Shown here in pieces: positions 36,194 through 45,018 of a stretch of DNA of 64,000 nucleotides. The translations under genes were made by a program, and so were the position numbers. Position 1 is the stretch's first letter, and every line of letters begins with the position of its first letter. Origin of the DNA: Pantoea cypripedii. GTDB lineage: Bacteria > Pseudomonadota > Gammaproteobacteria > Enterobacterales > Enterobacteriaceae. A model generated the notes under the pieces. That model was not told where the DNA came from. It worked only from the letters and a program-made list of their open reading frames with translations, and searched no databases. Where the stretch lies: the NCBI RefSeq assembly GCF_002095535.1, contig NZ_MLJI01000003.1, positions 1 to 64,000 on the forward strand, given 5' to 3'.

Positions 36194-37852
36194 TCAGTTA
36201 TGAACCAGTTTTGATAACCCTTGCGTTGCTTTCAATACCTGGTTGTTTCCAATACGTTCATTAAATGACAAATTCATCCCGGGAAGAGGTAAGAATTTAA
36301 TGACTTTATTACCTGCAACACTGGTGTTATAGGCCTGAACTTCTGCATTACCGCCATTAATCAGGACGTTCTGAAATAATTCCTTATCGGCTTTACTTTG
36401 CAGGCGACCCGGTTGACTTAATGGTTTTCCTTGATGCTGGCTTATCACTTCCCTTTTGATTTCTGCATCCAGCATGCCTGTTCTGTCCTTGCCACTTTTA
36501 CAGTTCCAGCACGGTACAGCACCCATTTCATATGCCAGCATGGCGATGCGTTGTGCAGCCTTATAGGGCTCACCTCCATCATGATGGTGGGATTTTTTAA
36601 TAAAGATATCCCTGAGCTGCTGGCTAAGTTCCCGTACCTTTGCTCCATTTTCAGGGTTGGTTTTCAGATATTCGCCGACCATACCTTGAGGTTGTGTAGT
36701 GAATTTCAGTTCAGGGCCAAATAGTTGCTGCAGTGCCTGATCATTATATTTATCTGAGGCAGTCCAACCCAGTTTCAATTTCAGAGCCATTTCGTTGACC
36801 CCAAGACTGAATGCCACAACCTTCAGATTGACCTTTATCGGTTTTAATTCGCCCTGTTCATCCCTGATGGTAAGGCTCAGAGGCGTTTGCTGGGTCAATG
36901 CTTGCCAGGCGTGCATTTGGTCAGCGACCATACCATCCTCTTTTCCTGGCTTGCTTGCGGTGGCGAGTGAGGTGGAAACCAGGTTCAAAGGCACTTCCTG
37001 GCCGGAGAGTGCGCGATGTAACAAATCTGGTTTTGCATATAAAGCGGCAGTTAACACTTCCTTTGCCCGAGTGATGGCACCGGCCTGACGAGCAGGATCG
37101 CTCTTTTTCAATCCGTAGGGTGAGAGAATACCGTGGCGGATGCCGTTAAATAACGTCTCAGGGCGACCATCCTTATCGGGAACCGCAATTTCCGACATCC
37201 ATAAATTGGTGGCGTGTTGGGTATCAGTACTGGATGAGCTGCAAACACCTTTATCCAGATAGGATTGCTGGAAGATATCATGGGTGCCGGCCTTCATTTT
37301 CCCGGCGGGAGTCAGGGTGCTGATATAATCATGGCCGCCGTGCGCAATCTTTGTGTTTATTTTATCCCAGTGGTTATTGTTGCGTATTTTTATTGCCGCT
37401 GCTTTGAATTCTTTTTTAATGATGCTTTTAACGTCTTTCAGGGGCACCCGATGTTTATTACTGAATGCAGTTGAAATATTATCGATGAGTTTGCTATTTA
37501 ATTTTTTTGAGGTGTTAATTTGTTCTTTACTGGCCATCTGCATGCCTGACTCTGTCGTTTTTAAAAGTCCTGGCACCAATTGCAACGTGCTTTTATTGAG
37601 TTTCAATTTATCCATGACAAATTCTGCAATGTTCAATTGCTCAGTCTGGAAAGCTAAAAGCGCATTGACCGAACGGGCAGGCGGGGAAATATCACCCCCC
37701 GCTTCTGGACAGATTGGAGTCGCAAGGTAAGGGTTTGCTGCATTACCGCTGGTAAAAGGCAGCGGATCCTGCGTGGCCCGACGAGGCTGGATTTGTTCTG
37801 TGTTCAAATCATGGGTTCTAAGTTCTGCATGGGATAGTGAAGCCCGCATCAC
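36194..37852 (-). CDS. SopB/IpgD-like phosphoinositide phosphatase, type III effector
   Basis: 552 residues, close to SopB (561) and IpgD (538). The phosphatase loop is present: CWNCKSGKDRTGM, a CX5R motif with nucleophile Cys451 and Arg457, followed by LDAEIKREVI, nearly the SopB sequence. A second conserved patch is FSLGVNEMALKLKLG...ASDKYN in the middle. There is no signal peptide; the N-terminus is Ser/Thr/Gln-rich. The family dephosphorylates host phosphoinositides at the plasma membrane after type III injection. The gene starts with GTG-ATG at 37852/37849 after AGGAG. Base composition is AT-richer than its neighbours, suggesting transfer. No secretion apparatus genes lie in the window. 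Confidence 0.9.
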   Translation of the reverse strand: MMRASLSHAELRTHDLNTEQIQPRRATQDPLPFTSGNAANPYLATPICPEAGGDISPPARSVNALLAFQTEQLNIAEFVMDKLKLNKSTLQLVPGLLKTTESGMQMASKEQINTSKKLNSKLIDNISTAFSNKHRVPLKDVKSIIKKEFKAAAIKIRNNNHWDKINTKIAHGGHDYISTLTPAGKMKAGTHDIFQQSYLDKGVCSSSSTDTQHATNLWMSEIAVPDKDGRPETLFNGIRHGILSPYGLKKSDPARQAGAITRAKEVLTAALYAKPDLLHRALSGQEVPLNLVSTSLATASKPGKEDGMVADQMHAWQALTQQTPLSLTIRDEQGELKPIKVNLKVVAFSLGVNEMALKLKLGWTASDKYNDQALQQLFGPELKFTTQPQGMVGEYLKTNPENGAKVRELSQQLRDIFIKKSHHHDGGEPYKAAQRIAMLAYEMGAVPCWNCKSGKDRTGMLDAEIKREVISQHQGKPLSQPGRLQSKADKELFQNVLINGGNAEVQAYNTSVAGNKVIKFLPLPGMNLSFNERIGNNQVLKATQGLSKLVHN

Positions 37853-38260
37853 ATTAATCTCCTGTTAGTAACAAAATTTATGATGTCGGGTTGCTAACAA
37901 CGTGCATCAAATAAACTCAGTTTACTGAATCAGGTGAATGGCTTTTATGAATTACTGCATAAGCTTATGGTTTTGGTACAACAGCCAGATTGCTTAAATA
38001 TCCAGCAATCGTTTGTTCAGTAACAAAATCAGAAATTCTGATGATCCGCAGTCGATTATGAATGTTATGACTGCTTCATTTCCCGCATATGGATTTTTAT
38101 CCTGCATTCGCAGGGGATTAGCAAAATATCACGAAAATTCAGCAAGTAACCCGCAAGATTGCGCGTTGCATTCTGCCAGGGGCTGTGAATAAATACAGAG
38201 ACTTTCTTCATAAAAATGCCATATAGGCCGGGCGCAAGCCTGAAAAAGATCACCGCAACC
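37853..38260. other. AT-rich intergenic region upstream of the effector
   Basis: 408 bp between the divergent effector and amidohydrolase genes. It is AT-rich and without a recognisable gene. I looked for a HrpL (hrp-box) promoter in front of the effector and saw none. Confidence 0.45.
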
Positions 38261-39457
38261 ATGAAAGACCATCAAGCCAATTTGGCCCGGGAAATCAGTG
38301 CCAGAAGCGAAAGCCTGGAAGCACATCTCATCAATATCCGTCGTGATATTCACGCCCATCCTGAGCTGGGTTTCGATACCCACCGTACCGCGAAAATCGT
38401 CGAACAGCAGTTGTTAGCGCTGGGGCTGACGCCGAAAACCGGCGTGGGTAAAACCGGTGTGATGCTGGACATCGTCGGTGCTCATCCGGGCAAAACCTTA
38501 TTATTGCGTGCCGATATGGATGCGCTGCCGATTCACGAGCAGACCGGTTTGCCATTCAGCAGCAATTATCCAGGCAAAATGCACGCCTGCGGCCATGATA
38601 TTCATACCGCGACCTTGCTGGGCGTGGCGTCCATCCTGCCGCATTATCGTGACCAGCTGCACGGCACGGTGCGCCTGATTTTTCAGCCTGCGGAAGAAAC
38701 GCCGGAAAGTGGGGCGGAAGCGATGATCGCCGATGGCGCGGCAGATGGCGTCGATCTGGCGATTACGCTGCACAACAAACCGGAACAGGCGGCCGGTGAA
38801 ATCGGCCTGACACGCGGGGCCAGCACCGCCTCCAGCGATGAGTTTGATTTGGTGGTACACGGCACCTCAACCCATGCGGCGCGCCCGCATATGGGCACCG
38901 ACCCGATCATTGCGGCGGTGCATCTGATCACCCAGCTGCAAACTATCGTTTCCCGCGAACTCGATCCGGCTAACTCAGCGGTGCTGACTGTCGGCCATAT
39001 CCACGGTGGCACCACGCACAATATCATTCCTGATAGCTGCCTGATTCAGGGCACGGTGCGGGCGAAATCTCCGGCGGCACGTGCGCATATCGAGACGGCG
39101 TTTAAACGTATTTGCGCAGGGGTGGCGCTGGCGCTGAATACGCGTATTGAGGTCAATTATCAGCGCGGCGTGCCGCCACTGATGAATGACGATGCGTTGA
39201 TTGACCAACTGGAAGCCATCCTGTCGCATCAGTTTGGTAAAGCGATTATCGCTAAACCCAGTGCCAGCTTTGGCGCTGAGGATTTCTCGCTGTTTACCGA
39301 ACGGGCACCGGGTTGCCAGATCCATATTGGTTCCGGCGCGCCAGGACGCGATGATCACCTGCACAACTCGGATTATCAGCCCGACGAGCGCAGTATCCAT
39401 GCAGGCACTCAGGCGTTAGCCCGTTTAGCCATCGATTTACTCTCCAACAATCAATAA
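38261..39457 (+). CDS. M20 amidohydrolase, hippurate hydrolase/N-acyl-amino acid type
   Basis: 398 residues of the M20D family. It carries HAHPELGF (31-38), MDALPIHEQTGLPFSS, the metal site GKMHACGHDIHTA, the general-base FQPAEE and a late SFGAEDFSLF. Such enzymes cleave N-acyl amino acids such as hippurate. I prefer ATG 38261 (MKDHQANLAR), although its Shine-Dalgarno is weak; the frame remains open to 38216. It is followed by a polar amino acid ABC importer, so it probably trims an imported acyl-amino acid. Confidence 0.83.
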   Translation: MKDHQANLAREISARSESLEAHLINIRRDIHAHPELGFDTHRTAKIVEQQLLALGLTPKTGVGKTGVMLDIVGAHPGKTLLLRADMDALPIHEQTGLPFSSNYPGKMHACGHDIHTATLLGVASILPHYRDQLHGTVRLIFQPAEETPESGAEAMIADGAADGVDLAITLHNKPEQAAGEIGLTRGASTASSDEFDLVVHGTSTHAARPHMGTDPIIAAVHLITQLQTIVSRELDPANSAVLTVGHIHGGTTHNIIPDSCLIQGTVRAKSPAARAHIETAFKRICAGVALALNTRIEVNYQRGVPPLMNDDALIDQLEAILSHQFGKAIIAKPSASFGAEDFSLFTERAPGCQIHIGSGAPGRDDHLHNSDYQPDERSIHAGTQALARLAIDLLSNNQ

Positions 39458-39473
39458 CGAACCTTGAGGTTTT

Positions 39474-40322
39474 ATGATGATGCGTAAAGGGCTTTTCACC
39501 GCTTCCGTTGGCATGCTGCTGCTTGCTACTTCGGCTCTGGTCCAGGCGAAAGATTTTGGCACCCTGAAATTTGCTACCGAAGCGGCTTATCCTCCGTTCA
39601 ACCAGTCGACGCCGAGCGGTAAGATTGTCGGTTACGAGCCGGATATGGTGGCAGAACTGGCAAAACGCGTTGGCTTTAAATACGAGCTGGTGGCGCAGAA
39701 ATGGTCAGGCATGATCCCCGGCCTGGTTGATGGCAAATACGATGCGGTGGTGGATGCGGTAACCGTCACGCCGAAGCGTGAAGAAGTGGTAGATTTCACC
39801 CATCAATACACCGTCAGCGTGTCGGGCTTTGTCACTATGAAAGGCAGTGCGCTGGATACCCTGCCAGGTAACAACGAAGTGGTGCAGGCCGGTGATGAAG
39901 CCGGTATGACCAAAGCCATCGACGCGCTGAAAGCGAAGTTCAAAGGCAAAACCATTGCGGTGCAGGTGGCGACCATCCAGGCGGACTTCCTCAACAAATA
40001 CCTGTCTGATGTGGCGACCATCCGTACTTATCAGGGTGGCCCGGAAACCTTCGCCGATCTGCTGAATGGTCGCGTTGATGCGGTGATGGCGTCACGTACC
40101 AACCTCAACGCCTATGTGAAAAAACATGCGGATACCGTGAACAGCACCGGCTATGGTTTTGTTGGCGGTGTGCTGGGCCAGGGTTCAGCCATTGCACTGC
40201 GTAAAAATAATCCAGAGCTGAAAGCCGCGCTGGATGCCGCGCTGGTCTCAATGATCAAAGACGGCACGCTGAAACAGCTTTCTATCAAATGGTTCGGCGA
40301 GAACGTCGCACCTGCGGAATAA
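39474..40322 (+). CDS. Polar amino acid ABC importer, periplasmic binding protein
   Basis: 282 residues with a signal peptide ending LVQAKD. It has the HisJ/LAO-type SBP pattern: LKFATEAAYPPFN, GYEPDMVAELAKRVG and YDAVVDAVTVTPKREEVVDFT. Start ATG 39474, the first of three consecutive ATG codons, with GAGG upstream. It opens a complete importer (binding protein, two permeases, ATPase) transcribed with the M20 amidohydrolase gene just upstream. Confidence 0.88.
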   Translation: MMMRKGLFTASVGMLLLATSALVQAKDFGTLKFATEAAYPPFNQSTPSGKIVGYEPDMVAELAKRVGFKYELVAQKWSGMIPGLVDGKYDAVVDAVTVTPKREEVVDFTHQYTVSVSGFVTMKGSALDTLPGNNEVVQAGDEAGMTKAIDALKAKFKGKTIAVQVATIQADFLNKYLSDVATIRTYQGGPETFADLLNGRVDAVMASRTNLNAYVKKHADTVNSTGYGFVGGVLGQGSAIALRKNNPELKAALDAALVSMIKDGTLKQLSIKWFGENVAPAE

Positions 40323-40334
40323 TGCCTGACGCTT

Positions 40335-41054
40335 ATGACTATCGACTGGCAACTGTTAGGATTCGGTGATGAAGGGTGGGGCGGCGTATTGCTCAATGCC
40401 GCTACCGTCACCGTGACCGTTTCTCTCTGCGCCTGGCTGCTGGGCGCAATTCTTGGCAGCCTGTTGTGCTGGATGCAGATTGGTGGCTCGCGCTGGCAGC
40501 AACGGCTGGCGGGTGGCTATATCACGCTGTTTCGCGGTGTGCCGGAACTGTTGGTGATTTACCTGTTTTACTTTGGTGGCCGCCAGGTGGTGGGCTTCTT
40601 TGGTGCTTTGCTCGATTTGCCGGGGCCGTTCGATGTGAACGGCTTTGTCGCCGGGGCTATCGCCATCGGGTTGATCTCGGGGGCTTATCAAAGCGGCGTG
40701 TTCCGTGGGGCGTACCACGCCATCCCGAAAGGGACACTGGAAGCGGCGACCGTCACCGGCATGGGGCGTTTGATGTTGTTTCGCCGCATGATTGTGCCGC
40801 AGGCGCTGAAAACCGCGTTACCTGGCATGGGTAACCAGTGGCAATCGGTGATTAAGGAATCGGCGCTGGTCTCGGTGACTGGCCTGGTCGAAACCATGAA
40901 CCAGATTTCTACCGCCTCCAATTCAACGCAAATGCCGTTCTTCTTCTACAGCGTGGGTGCGGTGATTTATCTGATCATCACCACCTGTTCCGATTTTGTC
41001 TTCCGCTATGTGGAAAAAGTGGCCATGCGCGGGCAACAACGCGCCCGGTTGTAA
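40335..41054 (+). CDS. Polar amino acid ABC importer, permease 1 (HisQ-like)
   Basis: A 239-residue membrane permease with the EAA loop AIPKGTLEAATVTGMGRLMLFRRMIVPQALKTALPG typical of HisQ-like subunits and five membrane helices. It sits 12 bp after the binding protein gene. It pairs with the next permease to form the channel. Confidence 0.9.
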   Translation: MTIDWQLLGFGDEGWGGVLLNAATVTVTVSLCAWLLGAILGSLLCWMQIGGSRWQQRLAGGYITLFRGVPELLVIYLFYFGGRQVVGFFGALLDLPGPFDVNGFVAGAIAIGLISGAYQSGVFRGAYHAIPKGTLEAATVTGMGRLMLFRRMIVPQALKTALPGMGNQWQSVIKESALVSVTGLVETMNQISTASNSTQMPFFFYSVGAVIYLIITTCSDFVFRYVEKVAMRGQQRARL

Positions 41055-41063
41055 GGAGGCCCG

Positions 41064-41747
41064 ATGGATTTTTCCTTTTTGCAGCACACGCTGGTGGCGC
41101 TGCTGCGCGGATTACCGCTCACGCTAAATCTTGCTGTCCTGTCGCTGCTGGGCGGCGGGCTGCTGGCGCTATTGCTGAATTTGCTGCGCCAAAACCGCGT
41201 GGGCAGCTATGTCGCGCGGTTTTATGTCTGGCTGTTTCGCGGTACGCCGTTGCTGATTCAGATTTTCATGATCTATTACGGACTCGGCAGCTTACCGGCG
41301 GTGCGCGAGAGCCTCTTCTGGCCGCTGCTGCGAGATCCTTACTGGTGTGGCCTGATCGCCCTGATTCTCAATGATGCGGCGTACACCTCAGAAATTCTGC
41401 GCGGTGGCCTCAACGCGGTGAGCGTACAATCGCTGGAAGCGGCGAAGGTATGCGGCATGTCGCGCTTCACCACGCTGCGTCGTATCACGCTGCCGATTGC
41501 CGTGCGTCAGGCGTTGCCTGCTTACAGCAATGAAATCATCTCGATGATTAAATCAACGTCGCTGGTCAGCACCATCAGCCTGATGGAGATGACCGGCATT
41601 GCCGATTCGATTGTGTCCGAGACCTTCCGCGCGCTGGAAGTATTTATCAGCGCGGCGATTATCTACCTGCTGCTGACCGTGCTGGTGAGCAAAGGTGTGG
41701 CGCTGCTGGAGCGCCGTTTGTCCCCTTACTACGCTGGAGCACGTTAA
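41064..41747 (+). CDS. Polar amino acid ABC importer, permease 2 (HisM-like)
   Basis: 227 residues, five membrane helices. It has YVWLFRGTPLLIQIFMIYYGLG near residues 50-75 and the EAA loop SVQSLEAAKVCGMSRFTTLRRITLPIAVRQALP. Its stop overlaps the ATP-binding gene start (TAATGAGC). It forms the channel with the preceding permease. Confidence 0.9.
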   Translation: MDFSFLQHTLVALLRGLPLTLNLAVLSLLGGGLLALLLNLLRQNRVGSYVARFYVWLFRGTPLLIQIFMIYYGLGSLPAVRESLFWPLLRDPYWCGLIALILNDAAYTSEILRGGLNAVSVQSLEAAKVCGMSRFTTLRRITLPIAVRQALPAYSNEIISMIKSTSLVSTISLMEMTGIADSIVSETFRALEVFISAAIIYLLLTVLVSKGVALLERRLSPYYAGAR

Positions 41748-42523
41748 TGAGCAAACCGACTATCGCCCTGAGCCATCTCAGAAAAAGTTACGGTGGCCAT
41801 GAAGTGCTGCACGACATCAGCCTGACGGCGCAGGATGGCGATGTGATTTCGCTGATCGGTGCCAGTGGTTCGGGTAAAAGTACCCTGCTGCGTTGCATCC
41901 CGTTCCTCGAAATTCCCCAGGGGGGCGAGATCGCCGTGGGTGACGAAGTGGTCACCATCGATAATCCGCATGAAAAACTGAATCGCGAGCAGCGTAACCG
42001 CATCAAGCTGATGCGCATGCAGCTCGGCTTCGTGTTCCAGAGCTTCAATCTGTGGCCGCATAAAACCGTGTTGCAGAACATCATGGAAGCCCCGGTGCAT
42101 GTGCAGAAGCGTAGCCATAAAGAGGCGCTGGAAGAGGCTGAAGCGCTGTTGCATAAAGTGGGTCTGTATGAAAAACGCAACGCCTGGCCGTCACAGCTTT
42201 CCGGTGGACAACAACAACGGGTGGCGATTGCCCGCGCGCTGGCGCAGCAACCGAAGGCAATTCTGTTTGATGAACCCACTTCGGCGCTGGACCCGGAACT
42301 GGTGGGGGAAGTGCTACGTGTGATCCGCGGACTGGCGGAGGAGGGGCGTACCATGATTATCGTGACGCACGAGATGGGTTTTGCCCGCGACGTTTCCAAT
42401 AAAGCGGTGTTTTTGCATCAGGGGAAAATCGAAGAATCCGGCTCACCGCAGCAGGTGTTCAGCGACCCGATTTCGCCGCGCTGTAAGGCCTTTGTCAGCA
42501 GCCATTTGCAACGCAATAGCTAA
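41747..42523 (+). CDS. Polar amino acid ABC importer, ATPase (HisP-like)
   Basis: 258 residues with Walker A GASGSGKST (38-46), Q-loop VFQSFNLWPH, signature LSGGQ (151-155) and Walker B AILFDEP (171-177), and the D-loop SALD. It follows the class of HisP, GlnQ and ArtP ATPases. It completes the importer of the M20-linked amino acid locus. An unusual feature is FLEIPQGGEIAVGDEVV, a normal HisP-type insert. Confidence 0.92.
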   Translation: MSKPTIALSHLRKSYGGHEVLHDISLTAQDGDVISLIGASGSGKSTLLRCIPFLEIPQGGEIAVGDEVVTIDNPHEKLNREQRNRIKLMRMQLGFVFQSFNLWPHKTVLQNIMEAPVHVQKRSHKEALEEAEALLHKVGLYEKRNAWPSQLSGGQQQRVAIARALAQQPKAILFDEPTSALDPELVGEVLRVIRGLAEEGRTMIIVTHEMGFARDVSNKAVFLHQGKIEESGSPQQVFSDPISPRCKAFVSSHLQRNS

Positions 42524-42582
42524 CTCCCGCCTCATTTGAATGTAAGTAGATTTTACACGATGTCTTAAAAATGACTGATCCG

Positions 42583-42621
42583 GCACAGACGTGGTGCGAA
42601 AAAGCAAGACCACGTCTGTGC
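42583..42621. repeat. Perfect 13-bp inverted repeat with 13-base loop
   Basis: GCACAGACGTGGT and its exact complement are separated by 13 bases. It lies about 60 bp after the ATPase stop and about 185 bp before the receiver-domain gene. There is no T-run after the stem, so it is not a clear intrinsic terminator. Confidence 0.65.
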
Positions 42622-42806
42622 TGGAGTCAGACAATTATTCTCCCGATGTGCCTGACTTTCGCAGGATATGCTGTCTTTTAACCTGGTGCTATTTACGCAA
42701 ATCCCCGACGGAATGCGGCTTCGCGGCTGATTTTAGGCGGTGGAGATGTGGCCGTACGCAGACTATTATCAGCGCTCGCATGACATTTTAGCGGCGGGGT
42801 AAATTG

Positions 42807-43196
42807 ATGATTGCGACGGTCTGGTTAGTGGAAGACGACGTATCCGTGAGCGAATCCCTTGGGTTCCTGTTGAAAGCGCTGGATTATCAGGTGGTGGACT
42901 TTGTTGATCTTACCGATTTTGAGGACGCCACAGCGGGAGCCAGGCCGTTACGGGGTTGTCTGCTACTCGACGTGCCGCTGCCGGACATCAACGGACAAAA
43001 CTGGCTGGCAGAGCACACCCAACGTCACCCGTTATTGCCGGTGATTATTATGGCCGACCATGACACGCCGGAAGAATATCGCCACGATGCCTTTGCCTTT
43101 TTCATCAAACCGCTGGATATGGAACCCTTGCTGGCCAGCATTAAACAGGCAGTGGAGGAGAGTGCGCGGCGCGTTGAGCGCTGGCACTCAGGGTGA
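42807..43196 (+). CDS. Stand-alone response-regulator receiver domain (FixJ-like)
   Basis: 129 residues, only a receiver domain. Acidic pocket Asp10-Asp11 (VEDD), phosphoacceptor Asp55 (LLLDVPLPDINGQ) and Lys101 (FFIKPLD) are kept. The usual switch Thr/Ser after strand 4 is Ala83 (IIMADHD). There is no output domain and no histidine kinase nearby. The DxxLPDxxG loop is typical of FixJ-type receivers. I chose ATG 42807, with GGGGT upstream, over TTG 42804. The missing switch Thr/Ser suggests altered signalling. Confidence 0.78.
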   Translation: MIATVWLVEDDVSVSESLGFLLKALDYQVVDFVDLTDFEDATAGARPLRGCLLLDVPLPDINGQNWLAEHTQRHPLLPVIIMADHDTPEEYRHDAFAFFIKPLDMEPLLASIKQAVEESARRVERWHSG

Positions 43197-43201
43197 CGAT
43201 G

Positions 43202-43981
43202 TTATACCAGTGCGACTTTTCCCTGTTGCAGGCGTCGCGAGGTGACAAAGCACAGCAGTGGTACCGGTAAGGTAAACAGCAACAACAGCCACAGCAGCAC
43301 ATACACGGCATCGACGCCGTCATTTTGCAGGTTGTTGTACAGCTGTACCGGCATCCCCTGAGGGAAGTAGGCAAAGATCATCACGATACCGAATTCCCCC
43401 ATGGCACGCACCCAGGCCAGGGCAGTGGCGGAAGCCAGACCCGGTGCCGCCAGCGGCACTGACAATCGCCAGAAACGTTGCCACGGTGGTGCGCCGAGGG
43501 TGCGACCGGCTTCAAGAATTTCTTTCGGCACGCCAGCGAAGGCGGAACGTGCGGCAGTGACAAAGTAAGGCAACGCGCCATACCATTGCGCCAGCACAAA
43601 GGCTGCCGGGTTATTCACCAGCGTCATGCCGAACCGTCCCAGTAACTCGCCGGGGACACTGTAAGGCCCATAGGCACTCACCAGCAAAATCCCCATCGCC
43701 AGCGGTGGCGTGAGTAACGGGATCAACACCAGCAGTTCGACGATCAGGCGCGTTTTACCCCGCGCCTGGGACAGCCACCAGGCCACCGGTAATCCGCTGA
43801 GAAAAATCAGCAACAGCGCCACCCCGCCCAGCGCGAGGGAGGTGGCGATGGCATGGCTATCGCCCCATGCCAGCCGCAGATGTTGCCAGTGCGTCACGCC
43901 AATCAGCGTGACGAACGGGACAGCCAGCAGCAGCAGGGCCGGAAGTGAGAGCCACAACGCGGTGGACTGGCGTTTTCTCAT
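43202..43981 (-). CDS. ABC transporter permease, tungstate/molybdate-sulfate type
   Basis: A 259-residue inner-membrane permease with six helices and an EAA-like loop (GVPKEILEAGRTLGAPPWQRFWRLSVPLAAPGL). It shares the ModB/WtpB/CysT architecture. Its start overlaps the stop of the binding protein gene (ATGA). No ATPase gene follows; the next gene is convergent. Confidence 0.82.
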   Translation of the reverse strand: MRKRQSTALWLSLPALLLLAVPFVTLIGVTHWQHLRLAWGDSHAIATSLALGGVALLLIFLSGLPVAWWLSQARGKTRLIVELLVLIPLLTPPLAMGILLVSAYGPYSVPGELLGRFGMTLVNNPAAFVLAQWYGALPYFVTAARSAFAGVPKEILEAGRTLGAPPWQRFWRLSVPLAAPGLASATALAWVRAMGEFGIVMIFAYFPQGMPVQLYNNLQNDGVDAVYVLLWLLLLFTLPVPLLCFVTSRRLQQGKVALV

Positions 43982-44904
43982 GGCTGGTACAGCACGCCAC
44001 CTTTCGGTGCCGCATAGCCGTTCTGTTTCAACAGCGCCTGGCCTGGCTGGCTCAGCATAAAGTCAACGAAGGCTTTACCGGCCGCGGTGCCGTTCGGCGC
44101 ATTTTTCAGCACTGCGGCGTAATACACCATCGGCTGAGTATGCAGGGTTTTTTCCTCGCCTTTGCTGTCTTTCACCTGGAAGCTGACCGTGTCATACCAC
44201 TGTTTCGCCTGATCCGGATTGCTCAGATTGATTTCGTCCGGCAGCGCGATATAAGGCAGATGGGCGGAGATCACTTCACTTTCGTAACCGGCCGCAGCAT
44301 CAACCTGGCCGCTCTCCAGACGCGCCAGCAGGCCACCTTCCAGATGGGTTTGCGCCGGGTTTTGTACCCCGCCCATGATTTTTTCGGCGATGCCCGGCTG
44401 GTGGTAATACTTCTCAGCCAGCAGCAGGGTAAAGACGATGTTCTGACCTTTCGGATCGTTAATCGGATCGGTACGACCAAATTTCAGTCCTGGCGTTGCC
44501 AGCACTTTCAGCCAGCTGGCATCGCTGCCTTTAGCCTGAGCAAACTGCTGCGCGTATTTCCCTTTCGGGCTATAGGCGATCACCATGCTGGTACTGGCGA
44601 CTGGCACTGCGGTATCGATCAGTCCGGCATCTTTCAGGATCTGCATCGGCCCTGGGGTGATGGAAACAAACACATCGGCAGTGATTTTCTTACTCGCCAG
44701 CAGGCGAGCCATACCGTAAGCCCCCTGGCCTTGTCCCTGGTAATTACCGTTATTTTCTTTAGCAAACGCTGGACCTAACGCCTGGTCCATGACTTTGCCC
44801 ATCGAACCGGCGTAGGTGACGCGGATGTCGGTATTTGCCAGGGCATTGAGACTAAGACTCGCGCCTGCGGTGAGCAGAAGCGCGCTAAGCAGTTTATGTT
44901 GCAT
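43978..44904 (-). CDS. ABC substrate-binding protein, tungstate/molybdate (WtpA-like) type
   Basis: 308 residues: signal peptide (MQHKLLSALLLTAGASLSLNALA), then IRVTYAGSMGKVMDQALGPAFAKE, a GSM/SSM-type anion site near the N-terminus, and VYYAAVLKNAPNGTAAGKAFVDFMLSQPGQALL. This matches ModA/WtpA-type binding proteins for oxyanions. I chose ATG 44904 over the open frame to 44991 because the signal peptide starts there. The ligand (tungstate, molybdate or another oxyanion) is unresolved. Confidence 0.8.
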   Translation of the reverse strand: MQHKLLSALLLTAGASLSLNALANTDIRVTYAGSMGKVMDQALGPAFAKENNGNYQGQGQGAYGMARLLASKKITADVFVSITPGPMQILKDAGLIDTAVPVASTSMVIAYSPKGKYAQQFAQAKGSDASWLKVLATPGLKFGRTDPINDPKGQNIVFTLLLAEKYYHQPGIAEKIMGGVQNPAQTHLEGGLLARLESGQVDAAAGYESEVISAHLPYIALPDEINLSNPDQAKQWYDTVSFQVKDSKGEEKTLHTQPMVYYAAVLKNAPNGTAAGKAFVDFMLSQPGQALLKQNGYAAPKGGVLYQP

Positions 44905-44992
44905 TCCATTTCTCGCTATATAATTAGGTAAATAACGATTAACAGGATAAGCATAGCGAGGCAAGCAATAAACTATTGCGAAATATAGCAAA

Positions 44993-45012
44993 AGGCCCGA
45001 AGACGCGGGCCT
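44993..45012 (-). terminator. Rho-independent terminator after the DsbA-like gene
   Basis: AGGCCCG, six-base loop, CGGGCCT, then TTTTGC when read on the minus strand. It lies just after the stop of the DsbA-like gene and upstream of the WtpA-like gene. Confidence 0.8.
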
Positions 45013-45018
45013 CGGGAG

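Noticed and set aside
37853..38260. A HrpL-type promoter for the SopB-like effector
   Set aside because: I looked for GGAACC with a CCAC box 15-16 bases on and found none on either strand. The effector is of the animal-type class in any case.
41747..42523. Possible molybdate or tungstate ATPase for the nearby oxyanion permease
   Set aside because: The sequence is a HisP-type ATPase coupled by overlap to the amino acid permeases; it is not adjacent to or transcribed with the oxyanion genes.
43945..44778. A 277-codon plus-strand frame opposite the WtpA-like gene
   Set aside because: Antisense shadow of a binding protein with a clear signal peptide and family pattern.
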